From the NCBI GenBank assembly GCA_001897995.1, contig MKRV01000262.1, positions 1-62,308 on the forward strand: a stretch of DNA of 62,308 bases, given 5' to 3'. Positions within the stretch are counted from its first letter, which is position 1. The number at the start of each line of letters is the position of its first letter. The notes under the pieces are model-generated. The model searched no databases and was not told the DNA's origin. It saw only the letters and a list, made by a program, of their open reading frames with translations. The DNA is from Alphaproteobacteria bacterium 65-37 (GTDB lineage Bacteria > Pseudomonadota > Alphaproteobacteria > Reyranellales > Reyranellaceae). Position numbers and translations under genes: made by a program. This document shows positions 37,012 through 48,789 of the stretch, piece by piece.

Positions 37012-39247
37012 GGTAGTACTCGTCGCGCGGAAAGAGATCGGTGTTGGGCTGGGCGGCGGCCACGACCTCGCCGCTGTTCAGCGGCTCTACCTTCTTGTTC
37101 TCGAACCATTTCTGCAGTTCGTCGCGATCGACCCGCGCCGCCTTGAGGTGCTGGGCGACCTCGGGCTGCGCCAGCAGGGCCAGGACCTTCTCGCGGGCAT
37201 AGGGGATGGGCCGGTCGCTGCCCATCATCGCTGGATGCACCATGGTCACGTAGGGAAAGATCGAACGGAATGTTTCGATCGACCGTTCGGTCGGCGCCCA
37301 CTGGACGTAGATGCCGCCGGGCGCCAGCTTGGCACGGACCTGGCGGAAGAATTCCTGTGAATTGAGCAGCCCCGACAGCGCCGTCTTGGGGAGAATCGCA
37401 TCGGCCTCGATCACGTCGTAGAGGGTTGGATCGAGGGCCAGCGCATGTCGGCCGTCGGCGACGACGACTTCGAAACGCTTGCTGTCCAAGAGCTCGTCGA
37501 CGCCGGAATGGCCACCCAACGCGAGGTAGCGGCGCAGGGTCTGGATCACCGGCGCCACGATCTCGATCACGCGGACCTTCTCGGTCGCCGGGTGCAGGCC
37601 GGCCGCGTAGGGCGTGCCACCGGTGCCCGAGCCGATCACCAGCACGCGCCGTGGTGCCTCGTGGACCAGGGGACCGATGGCGCCCAGGAAGGCGTGCACG
37701 GTGTCGAAGGGCAGCCGGCTTTGCGAATGGCCCTGGATGTAGAGCCGGCCGTCGCTGCCATTCGACATCTTGAGCAGGCTGAGGCCGGTCTTGTCTTCGG
37801 CGACGATCGCGGTTTCGGCTGTGAGGCCGTGCAGGCGGCGCCAGAAGGCGTCGCCGCCGGGGAAGAACAGCAGGCCGGCGACCAGCAAGGCGGCCGGCAG
37901 ATAGGCCCAGCGAGTCGCGCGCGGACCGGCAAGCTGCAGCAGTGCGAAGGCGAGCCCGATGGCGACCAGCAGCTTCAGGGTACCGGCGGTGCCGACCATG
38001 TCGAGCAGCAGCAGGCCCGCCGCCAGGCTGCCCATGCTGTTGCCCACGATGTTGGCGAGCTGCACCAGGCCGACGCGGCTGCCCAGCCGGTCGAGGTCGC
38101 GCTGTACCGCCTTCTGCACCACGGGGAACGAAAAGCCCATGATGAACGAGGCTGGCAGCACGACGACGGTCACCAGCAGGACGATCAGCGCCACGTCCTC
38201 GGCGCGTCCGCTCATGATGTCGCGATCGACGAAGGTCGCGGGCAGAAGGTCCGCACCGATGGCGAGATAGACGAACCATGCACCGGCCAGCGCCAGGGCC
38301 GTCGCCATGCCCTGCATCAGGAAGAAGAAGCGTCGCGGGTCGGCGATGCGGTCGATGGTCCGCGCACCGACCAGAAGCCCCGCCGCGTCGCCCAGCAGGA
38401 ACACGGTCAGCACCAGCGAGAAGCTGTAGCCGTTCGACTGCAGCAACACGCCGATCAGCCGGTACCAGACGATCTGCAGTGCCACGATCAGGAAGCCGCT
38501 GACGAAGACCAGCAGCGCCCAACGCCAAACGACGCCATCGCCGTCGCTGTCGGCGCCACTGTCGGCGAGAGCTGGCGCGGCGGCGGGAGGCGCAACGGTC
38601 GAAGAGGGGCGTCCCGCCATGTCGAGGCCGCGGGCCAGCATCAAGCCGCCGACAGCGACCACGAGATTGAGCGCGGCGCCGAGATAGACCGCCTTGTCGA
38701 AGCCCACGGTACCGATCAGGAACCAGCCGCCGAAGAAGGCACCGACGCCGGCGCCGAGCGTGTTCAGGCCGTAGAGCCACCCGATCAGGGTGGCCGAGCC
38801 CGCGATCTGGCTCACGATCGCCTTGGACAGGAAAGGCAGCGAGCAGCCCATCAGGAAGGTCGGCCAGAGCAGGCCCGCGAACACCACTACGAAGATCACG
38901 CCGCGCGAGGCGGAGAGCGGCAGCAGCTCGCGATAGATGACATCGTAGTAGAGCCAGGGACTCAGCACGGCGAAAACGGCGATGCCGACCTCGCAAAGGG
39001 CAAAGGCGAGGAGCGCGCCGCGCCGCGAGAGCCGGTCGGCATAGAGACCGGCCGCCAGGCTGCCGATGCCCAGCCCCAGCAGGAAGGCGCCGACCACCAG
39101 GGCGGCGGCGATCGTGTCGGCGCCGGCGAACAGGCCCAGCAGGCGATGCCAGGCGGTCTGATAGATCAGGGCTGCCGCGCCCGAGAGGAAGAACAGTCCG
39201 AAAAGCACGGATTGTCGGACGCGATCCGACTGCAGCCTCGATGTCAT
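36998..39247 (-). CDS. Fused MFS-like membrane domain and spermidine synthase-like domain
   Basis: A 749-residue protein. The first ~470 residues form 12 or more hydrophobic segments with MFS-like repeats (FLSGAAALIYQTAWHRLLGLFAGAD, DRLSRRGALLAF). The C-terminal ~270 residues resemble spermidine synthase: VLVIGSGTGGTPYAA, VIEIVAPVIQTLRRY, ADGRHAL, YDVIEADAI. Such fusions are common in bacteria; the polyamine-like reaction is unproven. The start is placed at 39247 (MTSRLQS). It is on the opposite strand inside an otherwise plus-strand translation operon, splitting rbfA from truB. Confidence 0.85.
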   Translation of the reverse strand: MTSRLQSDRVRQSVLFGLFFLSGAAALIYQTAWHRLLGLFAGADTIAAALVVGAFLLGLGIGSLAAGLYADRLSRRGALLAFALCEVGIAVFAVLSPWLYYDVIYRELLPLSASRGVIFVVVFAGLLWPTFLMGCSLPFLSKAIVSQIAGSATLIGWLYGLNTLGAGVGAFFGGWFLIGTVGFDKAVYLGAALNLVVAVGGLMLARGLDMAGRPSSTVAPPAAAPALADSGADSDGDGVVWRWALLVFVSGFLIVALQIVWYRLIGVLLQSNGYSFSLVLTVFLLGDAAGLLVGARTIDRIADPRRFFFLMQGMATALALAGAWFVYLAIGADLLPATFVDRDIMSGRAEDVALIVLLVTVVVLPASFIMGFSFPVVQKAVQRDLDRLGSRVGLVQLANIVGNSMGSLAAGLLLLDMVGTAGTLKLLVAIGLAFALLQLAGPRATRWAYLPAALLVAGLLFFPGGDAFWRRLHGLTAETAIVAEDKTGLSLLKMSNGSDGRLYIQGHSQSRLPFDTVHAFLGAIGPLVHEAPRRVLVIGSGTGGTPYAAGLHPATEKVRVIEIVAPVIQTLRRYLALGGHSGVDELLDSKRFEVVVADGRHALALDPTLYDVIEADAILPKTALSGLLNSQEFFRQVRAKLAPGGIYVQWAPTERSIETFRSIFPYVTMVHPAMMGSDRPIPYAREKVLALLAQPEVAQHLKAARVDRDELQKWFENKKVEPLNSGEVVAAAQPNTDLFPRDEYYLNRP

Positions 39248-39352
39248 GATTGCAGCCTGCCTGAAAGGACGACTGGCGCGCAACGCATAGTCGGCCTAAA
39301 CGAGCGCTCCTTGCCGCGGAAAGCGGGCCGGGAGAACGAGGCGGGAGAGCGA

Positions 39353-40258
39353 ATGGCGCGGCGGCGCAAGGGTGAGAAGATCGATGGCTGGGTGGTGCTC
39401 GACAAGCCGGTCGGCCTGGGGTCGACACCGGCGGTCAGCCGCGTGCGTCGGCTGTTCGGCGCCCAGAAGGCCGGCCATGGCGGCACGCTCGATCCGCTGG
39501 CCAGCGGCGTTCTGCCCATCGCACTCGGCGAGGCGACCAAGACCGTCCCGTTCGTGATGGACGGCCGCAAGGAGTACCGTTTCACCCTGAGATTCGGCGA
39601 GGCTCGGGCGACCGAGGACGCCGAGGGCGAGGTCACGGCCACCAGCAAGGTGCGGCCGGACGATGCCGCCATCGCCGGCGCTCTAGCGGCGTTTTGCGGT
39701 GAAATCGAGCAGATGCCGCCGGCCTTCTCGGCGCTCAAGGTCGATGGCCGGCGGGCCTATGACCTTGCCCGGGCCGGCGAGACGGTCGAGCTCAAGCCGC
39801 GCAAGGTCCTGATCGAACGGCTGGAATTTCTCGGTCGCCCCGACAGGGACCATGCGGATTTCCTGGTGGGCTGCGGCAAGGGCACCTACATCCGCTCGCT
39901 CGGCCGCGACCTGGCGATCGCCCTGGGCACCGTCGGACACCTGTCGATGCTGCGTCGGACCGCCGCCGGACCCTTTCGGGAGGCGGCGGCCATTTCGCTT
40001 CCCAAACTGGAGGCCCTCGGGCATATTCCCGCGCTCTTCGGGGCCCTGGCGCCCGTTGCAACCGCGCTGGACGACATCCCGGCGCTGGCTGTGACGGAAG
40101 CCCAAGCGGACCGGCTGCGCCAAGGCCAGCCTGTGCTCTTGACCCGGGACGCACCGCCGTCCGGCGCATTGGTTCGCGCCGAGCTCGGCGACAGGCTCGT
40201 GGCACTCGTCCGTTCCGACGGTACCGCCCTCCAGCCGGTGCGCGTGTTCAACCTTTAA
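39353..40258 (+). CDS. truB: tRNA pseudouridine-55 synthase
   Basis: A 301-residue enzyme that makes pseudouridine 55 in tRNA. The signature GHGGTLDPLASGVLP carries the catalytic Asp; other motifs are the N-terminal GWVVLDKPVGLGST, MPPAFSALKVDGRRAYDLAR and YIRSLGRDLA, with a PUA-like tail. The start MARRRKGEK at 39353 follows GGGAGAG. The gene is 17 bases before rpsO, the classic order, although the membrane/spermidine-synthase gene intervenes upstream. Confidence 0.96.
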   Translation: MARRRKGEKIDGWVVLDKPVGLGSTPAVSRVRRLFGAQKAGHGGTLDPLASGVLPIALGEATKTVPFVMDGRKEYRFTLRFGEARATEDAEGEVTATSKVRPDDAAIAGALAAFCGEIEQMPPAFSALKVDGRRAYDLARAGETVELKPRKVLIERLEFLGRPDRDHADFLVGCGKGTYIRSLGRDLAIALGTVGHLSMLRRTAAGPFREAAAISLPKLEALGHIPALFGALAPVATALDDIPALAVTEAQADRLRQGQPVLLTRDAPPSGALVRAELGDRLVALVRSDGTALQPVRVFNL

Positions 40259-40275
40259 GACTATGGAGATGACCG

Positions 40276-40545
40276 ATGTCGATTACAGCCACGCGCAAGG
40301 CGGAGCTGATCAAGACCTATGCCCAGGCCGAGGGTGACACCGGTTCGCCGGAAGTTCAGGTCGCGATCCTCAGCGAGCGCATTTCCAACCTCACCGAGCA
40401 CTTCAAGGGCCATGCGAAGGATCACCATTCGCGTCGTGGTCTGCTGAAGCTCGTCGGCCAGCGCCGTCGTCTGCTCGACTACCTCAAGGCCAAGGACAAC
40501 AAGCGCTACGACACATTGATCGAGCGCCTGGGTCTCCGGCGTTGA
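40276..40545 (+). CDS. rpsO: Ribosomal protein S15
   Basis: An 89-residue S15. Family landmarks: [63 protein letters not shown] and [13 protein letters not shown]. It is the normal length. It is followed by a strong terminator and then pnp, as in many proteobacteria where rpsO and pnp are separately processed. Confidence 0.98.
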   Translation: MSITATRKAELIKTYAQAEGDTGSPEVQVAILSERISNLTEHFKGHAKDHHSRRGLLKLVGQRRRLLDYLKAKDNKRYDTLIERLGLRR

Positions 40546-40550
40546 ACCTC

Positions 40551-40591
40551 AGGCCCCGCTCCCGTCTGCCAAAGATGGGGCGGGGCCTTTT
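40551..40591 (+). terminator. Intrinsic terminator after rpsO
   Basis: AGGCCCCGC (40551-40559) pairs perfectly with GCGGGGCCT (40580-40588), with a 20-base loop, and ends in TTTT. It lies 6 bases after the rpsO stop, so it should end or attenuate transcription before pnp. Confidence 0.85.
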
Positions 40592-40760
40592 CGCGTCGCG
40601 TCGTCCGGTCCCCGTATGTTCGGCCGGCTGACGCGACATCGCAGTAACCGGGAAGGCAGGGGCGAGAGCAAAGGCCTGACCCGGTCCTGCCGGCGCAAGG
40701 GCGCCGGCGGGCGGTCGTTGCCAACGGGGGCGAACGGCCGTGATGGAAAGGATGAATGAG

Positions 40761-42911
<2,151 letters not shown>

Positions 42912-42929
42912 GCCTTCGCGACAAGACGG

Positions 42930-42959
42930 AAACGGCGGCCCAATGGGGCCGCCGTTTTT
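42930..42959 (+). terminator. Intrinsic terminator after pnp
   Basis: An inverted repeat built from AACGGCGGCCC and its partner GGGGCCGCCGTT, followed by TTTTT, lies 18 bases after the pnp stop. Stem and T run are textbook. Confidence 0.92.
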
Positions 42960-43057
42960 GTTTGCGCCTGCACCTTGGTCATATCGGCAACCGACATTCG
43001 AGGCGGGGATTCCTGGGCACGATGCTCTAGGCTTCCGCGCGGAGGTGTGGTGGGGCG

Positions 43058-44350
43058 ATGGTTGAGCTTGTCCTGATTCTGCTCGGCGCGCGCCTGGTCC
43101 GCCGCAAATGGTGGCTGGTCGGATTCGCCGGAGCGGCCTGGTGTGGCCTCGGCCTCTTCTTCTTCGTCAATGCGCTGGTCGATGAATTTCGCATGCGCCC
43201 CATCTACTTCGCCATTCCGCTGGCGATCGACGGCGCTCTCTGCCTCGTCGGGGCGTTCGGCAGCGTCGGCGGCGTGAGGCTCCTGCGCCTGGGCAAGGCC
43301 GCCGTGCTGACGGCGCTGTGCGCCCTCATCCTGCTCCATCCCTGGAAAGGCGGAATGATCGTCGGCTTCCTCGTGGGCACGTTCCTGATTGCGGATGGTC
43401 TGTGGCGCGGCGCGAGTGCGTATGTCGTTCGCCCCGCCGGCTGGCGGCGCGCCTGCATCTTCGCGGCGGTCGAAGTCGTGTTCGGCATCTGGTCGTACAT
43501 TCCCTGGCCGACCAACTGGGAAGGCGAGGTCGGCGCCGACATCGGTACCTTGCTGGTCGTCTCGGGGTTCGGGGCCTGCATCGTCGCGATGCGCCTGCGG
43601 CGGCTCGGCCCGGCCGATCCCGTTGCCAAGGTCCTGACGCGGGGTTGGCCCGACGAGCCCGACGCGCCGGAAGAGGGAGTGTCGGACGATGGGGCCGAGC
43701 CATCATCCTCGGGCTCGGTCGTCGTGCATGTCTGGACCCCGACCGGGCAGCTCGTCTCGATCCGTCGCAGCGTCAGTCGTTACGTTGCTGCTTTCGACGA
43801 GCAGGGCAGGGTGTCGACGGGGCATGCCGCCCTCGAAGGACCGCAGGTCTATATCAGTCACTATCCGGCCGTGGAGATCGACCGGTCGCGCGCAGATTTT
43901 CACAAGACCCTGCGGGCCACGCACGACAACGACGTGCCGGGCATCTTCCAGCCGAGCTACGCCGCCGAGCGCGCCGACTGGTGCGCCTCGACATTGCAGG
44001 TGCGCATCGACGGATTGAACACGAAGGCACTGGCCCGGTTCTGGAGCGCCTATCGGCGCGACACGACCTACAACCTCACGGACCGCAACTGCTCCGTCGC
44101 CGTGGCGCGGGCGCTCGATGCCGGGCTCGACGGGCTTTTCGCCGAGGCGGCACGCTCACCTGCTTTCCTGCCGAGGCTGCTGCTGGTTCCGGAATTGTGG
44201 GTGGCGGGTTTCATGCGTGAACGCGCGGCGTCGATGGCCTGGACGCCGGGACTCGCCCTCGATTACGCGCGGGCCTTGTCGCATCTGGTCGAGCTGCCGC
44301 GACGCCTGGCGAGAGGCAGCCAGCCGAGGCCCGAGGCAACTGCCCGATGA
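43058..44350 (+). CDS. HdeD-like membrane domain fused to possible permuted papain-fold domain
   Basis: A 430-residue protein. The N-terminal ~195 residues have six hydrophobic stretches resembling HdeD/DUF308 (GLGLFFFVNALVDEFRMRP region, IAGLWRGASA-type motif seen as LIADGLWRGASAY). A polar linker follows. The C-terminal domain contains GHAALEG with His256 and, 89 residues later, DRNCSVAVARAL with Cys345. The His-before-Cys order and NCSVAV strand match circularly permuted NlpC/P60 or LRAT-like papain folds (inference). The stop overlaps the start of the next MFS gene by 4 bases (ATGA), implying coupled function. Confidence 0.65.
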   Translation: MVELVLILLGARLVRRKWWLVGFAGAAWCGLGLFFFVNALVDEFRMRPIYFAIPLAIDGALCLVGAFGSVGGVRLLRLGKAAVLTALCALILLHPWKGGMIVGFLVGTFLIADGLWRGASAYVVRPAGWRRACIFAAVEVVFGIWSYIPWPTNWEGEVGADIGTLLVVSGFGACIVAMRLRRLGPADPVAKVLTRGWPDEPDAPEEGVSDDGAEPSSSGSVVVHVWTPTGQLVSIRRSVSRYVAAFDEQGRVSTGHAALEGPQVYISHYPAVEIDRSRADFHKTLRATHDNDVPGIFQPSYAAERADWCASTLQVRIDGLNTKALARFWSAYRRDTTYNLTDRNCSVAVARALDAGLDGLFAEAARSPAFLPRLLLVPELWVAGFMRERAASMAWTPGLALDYARALSHLVELPRRLARGSQPRPEATAR

Positions 44351-45471
44351 TGCTCGACCTGCCGCGAGCGGCAATCGTCGCCACGGCCGCGATCTTCGGC
44401 CTCACCTACAGCCTGACGGCGACGGTGCTGGCGCTCGATCTGGCGCAGCGTGGGTTCGACGAGGGGTTCATCGGCGCCAACGCGGCCATGCATGCCGTGG
44501 GCGTGCTCGCCATGGCCGTGCTGCTGCCGCGCTGGGTGGCCTGTATCGGCGTGCGCCGTTCCGTCGTCGGGGCCTTGGCGGCGGCGACGCTCCTGATGCT
44601 CGCTTTTCCGGCCGCTCCCTTCGTCTGGCTGTGGTTCCCGTTGCGCATCCTTCTCGGCGCCGCCTCCGAGGTTCTCTTCGTGCTGTCGGAGACATGGCTC
44701 AACACGTTGACGCCGGAGGGTTCACGGGCCCGTACAATGGCGATCTACACGACGGCGCTGTCGACCGGCTTCGCCCTGGGACCGCTGATCCTGTCGGCGA
44801 CCGGCACCGGCGGCGTGCTGCCCTATGCCGTGGGCGGGGCACTCGCCGCAGCGGCCATCCCGTTCGTCCTGTCGCGCCGTGTCGAGGCGCCGACATTCGA
44901 GGCGCCGCTCCACGGCAATCCGGTGCAGTATGTACGTCTCGCGCCACTCGCCATGGGCGCGACCGTGCTGAACGCCGCCGTCGAGACGGCCGGTTTCACC
45001 TTCCTCGCCCTCTACGCGATCGATCTCGGATGGGATCAGGGGCGCGCCGCCCAGCTCGTGTCGTGCATGATGGTCGGGGCGATCGTGCTGCAGCTGCCGA
45101 TCGGCTGGCTGGGCGACCATATGGACCGTCGACGCCTGGTGGTCGGCCTTGCTGCGCTATCGGCGGTGCTGGCCCTGGTCTGGCCATGGGCTCTGCAGCA
45201 ACACCCTTTTCTGATCTTCGCGCTGCTCTTCGTCTGGGGCGGCCTCTTCGTCGGCATCTACACGATCATGCTGGCGATCGTGGGCAGCCGGTTCGCAGGA
45301 AGCCAGCTCGTCGGCATCTATGCCGGGATGGGACTGATGTGGGGGGCCGGGGCTCTCCTCGGGCCGACACTCGCCGGCCTGGCGCTCGAGATCAACCGGC
45401 ATGGCCTGGTCTATTTCGTGGCACTCGCCTGCATGCTCTTCATCGTCCTTGCGCTGCGGGCGAGAACCTGA
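44347..45471 (+). CDS. MFS transporter, drug-efflux/YcaD-like
   Basis: A 374-residue carrier with ~11-12 hydrophobic segments. It has the MFS loop motif DHMDRRRLVVG and an N-terminal repeat (GFDEGFIGANAAMHAVGVLA) with IRILLGAASEVLFVLSETWLNTL, which is similar to the YcaD/CynX branch. Substrate unknown. The 4-base overlap with the HdeD/papain-like gene suggests the two work together. Confidence 0.85.
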   Translation: MMLDLPRAAIVATAAIFGLTYSLTATVLALDLAQRGFDEGFIGANAAMHAVGVLAMAVLLPRWVACIGVRRSVVGALAAATLLMLAFPAAPFVWLWFPLRILLGAASEVLFVLSETWLNTLTPEGSRARTMAIYTTALSTGFALGPLILSATGTGGVLPYAVGGALAAAAIPFVLSRRVEAPTFEAPLHGNPVQYVRLAPLAMGATVLNAAVETAGFTFLALYAIDLGWDQGRAAQLVSCMMVGAIVLQLPIGWLGDHMDRRRLVVGLAALSAVLALVWPWALQQHPFLIFALLFVWGGLFVGIYTIMLAIVGSRFAGSQLVGIYAGMGLMWGAGALLGPTLAGLALEINRHGLVYFVALACMLFIVLALRART

Positions 45472-45483
45472 CGCGGCCTGCCG

Positions 45484-45511
45484 CTCGATCCACCCCTCTC
45501 GATCCACCCCT
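45484..45511. repeat. 14-bp tandem duplication beside a stop codon
   Basis: CTCGATCCACCCCT occurs twice in succession at 45484-45497 and 45498-45511. The second copy touches the stop codon (45511-45513, minus strand) of the secreted hypothetical gene. It looks like a recent slippage duplication with no obvious function. Confidence 0.7.
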
Positions 45512-45978
45512 CAGGGCGTGAGCTCCTTGAAGGGTGGACGCAAGGCCAGTGGCACGCTGAAGCTGCCCTGGAACCTGTAGTAATTCTGTTCGACGTCGCG
45601 CGCCTTGCAGTCCGCTTCCAGGCGCGGCTCGTCGGTAGCTGTCGGGAAGAACCGCACATTGCCGAGGACTGCCTGCGCCAGCTGGGCGTTCTGCTGGGCG
45701 TTGCTGCCGGCGCCCTTCAACTTGACCAGCGCATCCTGAAGCTCGAAATGCACGATCATGTAGGTGAAGGGCAGCATCTCGGCATTCCTACGCAGGCAGT
45801 AGAAAACCAGCGTGCGGTCCGCGGCATAGTCCTTGGCCGCCGCGAGGGCCGCCTGGAAGCTGATGGGCGTCAGCGGTTCGGCCGCGGCGGTCGCCGGCAA
45901 GGTGGCGCAGATGGCGGCGCAGGCCAGGGCGCCGGCAAGAAGGCTCGGGAAGATCGGGCGCATGCTCGATCGCAGCAT
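45511..45978 (-). CDS. Secreted hypothetical protein, 155 residues
   Basis: A signal peptide (LLAGALACAAICATLPATAAAEP) ends near residue 33; the mature ~120-residue protein has three cysteines or fewer (YCLRRN, ADCKARD), a helical stretch (SFQAALAAAKDYAADR) and no domain I recognise. It is likely periplasmic. It is convergent with the upstream MFS gene and lies next to fabI on the same strand with a 28-base gap, so it may be last in the fab operon. Confidence 0.55.
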   Translation of the reverse strand: MLRSSMRPIFPSLLAGALACAAICATLPATAAAEPLTPISFQAALAAAKDYAADRTLVFYCLRRNAEMLPFTYMIVHFELQDALVKLKGAGSNAQQNAQLAQAVLGNVRFFPTATDEPRLEADCKARDVEQNYYRFQGSFSVPLALRPPFKELTP

Positions 45979-46005
45979 GGCCCGATCATAGCATGGTTCG
46001 GGAGA

Positions 46006-46923
46006 TTACTCGCCGCCCGCCGTTACGCTGCCGTCGTGCGGCAGGCCGATCACGTGGTAGCCGGCATCGACGAAATGCACCGTGCCGGTGACGCCGGCAC
46101 TGAGATCCGACAGGAAATAGAGGGCCGCGCCGCCGACGTCGGTGAGCTCGACATTGCGGCGCAGCGGCGAGGCCTCGCGCGAAACGCGGTAGACGTAGCG
46201 CGCGCCGCCGATCACTGCGCCCGCCAGGGTGCGCATCGGGCCAGCCGAGATCGCATTCACCCGCACGCCCTGCGGGCCGAGATCGGCCGCGAGATAGCGG
46301 ACGCTGGCCTCGAGGGCGGCCTTGGCGACGCCCATCACGTTGTAGGACGGCATCACGCGGGTGGCGCCTTCATAGGTCAGCGTGATCAGGCTGCCGCCCT
46401 CGCTCATCAGCGGCAGGGCGCGCCGGGCGATCTCGGTGAAGGAGTAGCAGGAGATGGTGAGGCTGCGCTGGAAGTTGGCCTTGGTCGTGTCGACGTAGCG
46501 GCCCTTCAGCTCCTCCTTGTCGGAGAAGGCGATGGCATGGACCACGAAGTCGAGCCGGCCCCATTCCTTCTTCAGGGTGTCGAACAGCCGGTCGAGGCTC
46601 GCTTCATCCTCGACATCGGCCTCGACCACCACCTTGGCGCCGAGCTTCTGCACCATGGGCAGCACGCGCTTGCCGAAGGCGGCGCCCTGGTAAGTGAAGG
46701 CGAGTTCCGCGCCGGCGCCATGCAGCGCCTGCGCAATGCCCCAGGCGATCGAGCGGTCGTTGGCGACGCCCATCACCAGGCCGCGCTTGCCGGCCATCAG
46801 CTTGGGAATGTCGGGCAGGGCCGCAGGCGCCGACTTGGCGGCAGGAGATTTGCCGGCGGGAGTCGCTGCCGCACCGCTGCCCGAGGCGTCGGGCGCGGCG
46901 GAGAGGGTCCTTTCGTTGGACAT
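46006..46923 (-). CDS. fabI: Enoyl-[acyl-carrier-protein] reductase FabI
   Basis: A 305-residue NADH-dependent reductase. The Rossmann motif is GKRGLVMGVANDRSIAWGIA (SDR-type FabI GxxxxxSxxxxxA), the active-site tyrosine/lysine pair is in SYNVMGVAKAALEASVRY, and the substrate loop is ISAGPMRTLAG. The first ~38 residues are an unusual Ala/Pro/Ser-rich, probably disordered N-terminal extension. The start at 46923 follows GAGAAGGATCG, so the extension appears real. It is third in the fabA-fabB-fabI operon; FabI is the last step of each elongation cycle and the target of triclosan-type inhibitors. Confidence 0.94.
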   Translation of the reverse strand: MSNERTLSAAPDASGSGAAATPAGKSPAAKSAPAALPDIPKLMAGKRGLVMGVANDRSIAWGIAQALHGAGAELAFTYQGAAFGKRVLPMVQKLGAKVVVEADVEDEASLDRLFDTLKKEWGRLDFVVHAIAFSDKEELKGRYVDTTKANFQRSLTISCYSFTEIARRALPLMSEGGSLITLTYEGATRVMPSYNVMGVAKAALEASVRYLAADLGPQGVRVNAISAGPMRTLAGAVIGGARYVYRVSREASPLRRNVELTDVGGAALYFLSDLSAGVTGTVHFVDAGYHVIGLPHDGSVTAGGE

Positions 46924-46932
46924 CGATCCTTC

Positions 46933-48183
46933 TCAGTGATCGTAGCGGGAGAAAAGCAGGCAGGCGTTGGTGCCGCCGAAGCCGAAGCTGTTCGACATGA
47001 CGGTCTGCAGGCCGGCATTGTCGATGCGCTGGCGGGCGATCGGGTACCCCTCGGCACCGGGGTCGAGATTTTCGATGTTGGCCGAGGCGGCGACGAAGTC
47101 GCCCTGCATCATCAGCAGCGAATAGATCGCCTCGTGGGCGCCGGTGGCGCCCTGGCTGTGCCCGGTCAGCGACTTGGTCGAGCTGACCGTCGGCAGCTTG
47201 TTGGGGGACTGCTTGTCGCCGAACACGGTGCGGATGGCGTCGAGCTCGGTGATGTCGCCGACCGGCGTCGAGGTGCCGTGGGTGTTGATGTAGTCGACCG
47301 GCAGGTTGCGTCGGGCGGCGCCCGAGAAACCGTCGAGCGCCAGCCGCATGCAGCGGATCGCGCCTTCGCCCGAGGGCGCGACCATGTCGGCGCCGTCCGA
47401 AGTGGCGCCGTAGCCGATCACCTCGGCGTAGATCTTGGCGCCGCGCGCCTTGGCGACCTCCAGCTCCTCGAGCACCAGAATGCCGCCGCCGCCGGCGATC
47501 ACGAAGCCGTCGCGGTCCTTGTCGTAGGCCCGGCTCGCGCGCGTCGGCGTGTCGTTGTACTTGGACGACATGGCGCCCATGGCGTCGAACAGCACCGACA
47601 AGGTCCAGTCGAGCTCCTCGCCGCCGCCCGCGAACATGCGGTCGGCCTTGCCGAGCTGGATGCACTCGACGGCATTGCCGATGCAGTGCGCCGAGGTCGA
47701 GCAGGCGGAGCTGATCGAATAGCTCAGCCCCTTGATCTTGTAGGCGGTCGCGAGATTGGCCGAGACGGTGCTCGACATGGCACGCGGCACCTGGAAGGGG
47801 CCGACCCGCTTGGGGCCCTTTTCCTTGGCGACGATGGCCGACTGCACGATGGCGCCGGTCGTCGGACCGCCCGAACCCGCCACCAGGCCGGTGCGATCGT
47901 TGGAGATTTCGGCCTCGCCGAGGCCGGCATCGGCGATCGCTTCCTTCATGGCGAGGTAGGCATAGGCGGCGCCGTTGCCCATGAAGCGCATGAGGCGGCG
48001 GTCGACCAGCTCCTCGGCATTGAGCTTGAGCGTGCCGGCGACCTGGCTGCGGAAGCCCAGCTCCTTGTACTGCGGGACGAACTCGATGCCTGACGTACCG
48101 TCCTTCAGTGATTGAGTGACCTGGGCGGCGTTGTTGCCGATCGGGGAGACGATGCCGAGGCCAGTGACGACGACCCGCTTCAT
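46933..48183 (-). CDS. fabB: 3-oxoacyl-[acyl-carrier-protein] synthase I
   Basis: A 416-residue condensing enzyme. The catalytic triad is visible as Cys in [12 protein letters not shown], His in [11 protein letters not shown] and His in [15 protein letters not shown]; the N terminus [17 protein letters not shown] and C-terminal [11 protein letters not shown] are typical KAS I/II. Partnership with FabA indicates KAS I (FabB), which elongates the cis-3-decenoyl product in unsaturated fatty-acid synthesis. Its start codon shares the A of the FabA stop (TGATG), so translation is coupled. Confidence 0.95.
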   Translation of the reverse strand: MKRVVVTGLGIVSPIGNNAAQVTQSLKDGTSGIEFVPQYKELGFRSQVAGTLKLNAEELVDRRLMRFMGNGAAYAYLAMKEAIADAGLGEAEISNDRTGLVAGSGGPTTGAIVQSAIVAKEKGPKRVGPFQVPRAMSSTVSANLATAYKIKGLSYSISSACSTSAHCIGNAVECIQLGKADRMFAGGGEELDWTLSVLFDAMGAMSSKYNDTPTRASRAYDKDRDGFVIAGGGGILVLEELEVAKARGAKIYAEVIGYGATSDGADMVAPSGEGAIRCMRLALDGFSGAARRNLPVDYINTHGTSTPVGDITELDAIRTVFGDKQSPNKLPTVSSTKSLTGHSQGATGAHEAIYSLLMMQGDFVAASANIENLDPGAEGYPIARQRIDNAGLQTVMSNSFGFGGTNACLLFSRYDH

Positions 48184-48713
48184 CAGCCCGCCGCGGCGGC
48201 CGGCGCCGCGTCCTGGAACAGGCCGACCTTCAGGCCGTCGACCTCGAAGACCTGCTGGCCGTCGGCATGGACGAAACCGTCGCCGATACCCAGGACCAGC
48301 TTGCGCAGGATCACGCGCTTGAGGTGCACATGGTATGTAAGTTTGCGAACGGTCGGCAGGATCATGCCGGTGAACTTGACCTCGCCGACGCCCAGCGCCC
48401 GGCCGCGGCCCGGGGCCTTCATCCAGCCGAGGAAGAAACCCAGCATCTGCCACAGGGCGTCGAGACCCAGGCAGCCCGGCATCACCGGGTCGCCCTTGAA
48501 GTGGCAGGCGAAGAACCAGAGGTCGGGCTTCACGTCGAGTTCGGCCACGATCTCACCCTTGCCGTACTTCCCGCCGGTATCCGAAATCTTCACGATCCGG
48601 TCGAACATCAGCATCGGCGGCAGCGGCAGCTGCGCATTGCCCGGGCCGAAAAGATGCCCTTTGGCGCACTCGATCAGGTCTTCGAAGGTATAGCTGTTCT
48701 TCTGCTCGCTCAC
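48183..48713 (-). CDS. fabA: 3-hydroxydecanoyl-ACP dehydratase/isomerase FabA
   Basis: A 176-residue hot-dog-fold enzyme that introduces the double bond. The signature [28 protein letters not shown] contains the catalytic histidine and the GC(L)GLDALWQ helix characteristic of FabA rather than Fab[14 protein letters not shown] is the N-terminal signature. It is first of the fabA-fabB-fabI operon and divergent from irr, an order common in alphaproteobacteria. Confidence 0.96.
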   Translation of the reverse strand: MSEQKNSYTFEDLIECAKGHLFGPGNAQLPLPPMLMFDRIVKISDTGGKYGKGEIVAELDVKPDLWFFACHFKGDPVMPGCLGLDALWQMLGFFLGWMKAPGRGRALGVGEVKFTGMILPTVRKLTYHVHLKRVILRKLVLGIGDGFVHADGQQVFEVDGLKVGLFQDAAPAAAAG

Positions 48714-48789
48714 TTTTACCGTCCTGCGGCCACCCCACGCGGGCGTCGGGCGGCAGAATAGGGATGCCGGGAGCCCCGTGCAAACAACC

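Noticed and set aside
45748-48093. 781-codon plus-strand frame opposite fabI and fabB
   Set aside because: FabI and FabB are unmistakable on the minus strand; the plus frame has no known domain.
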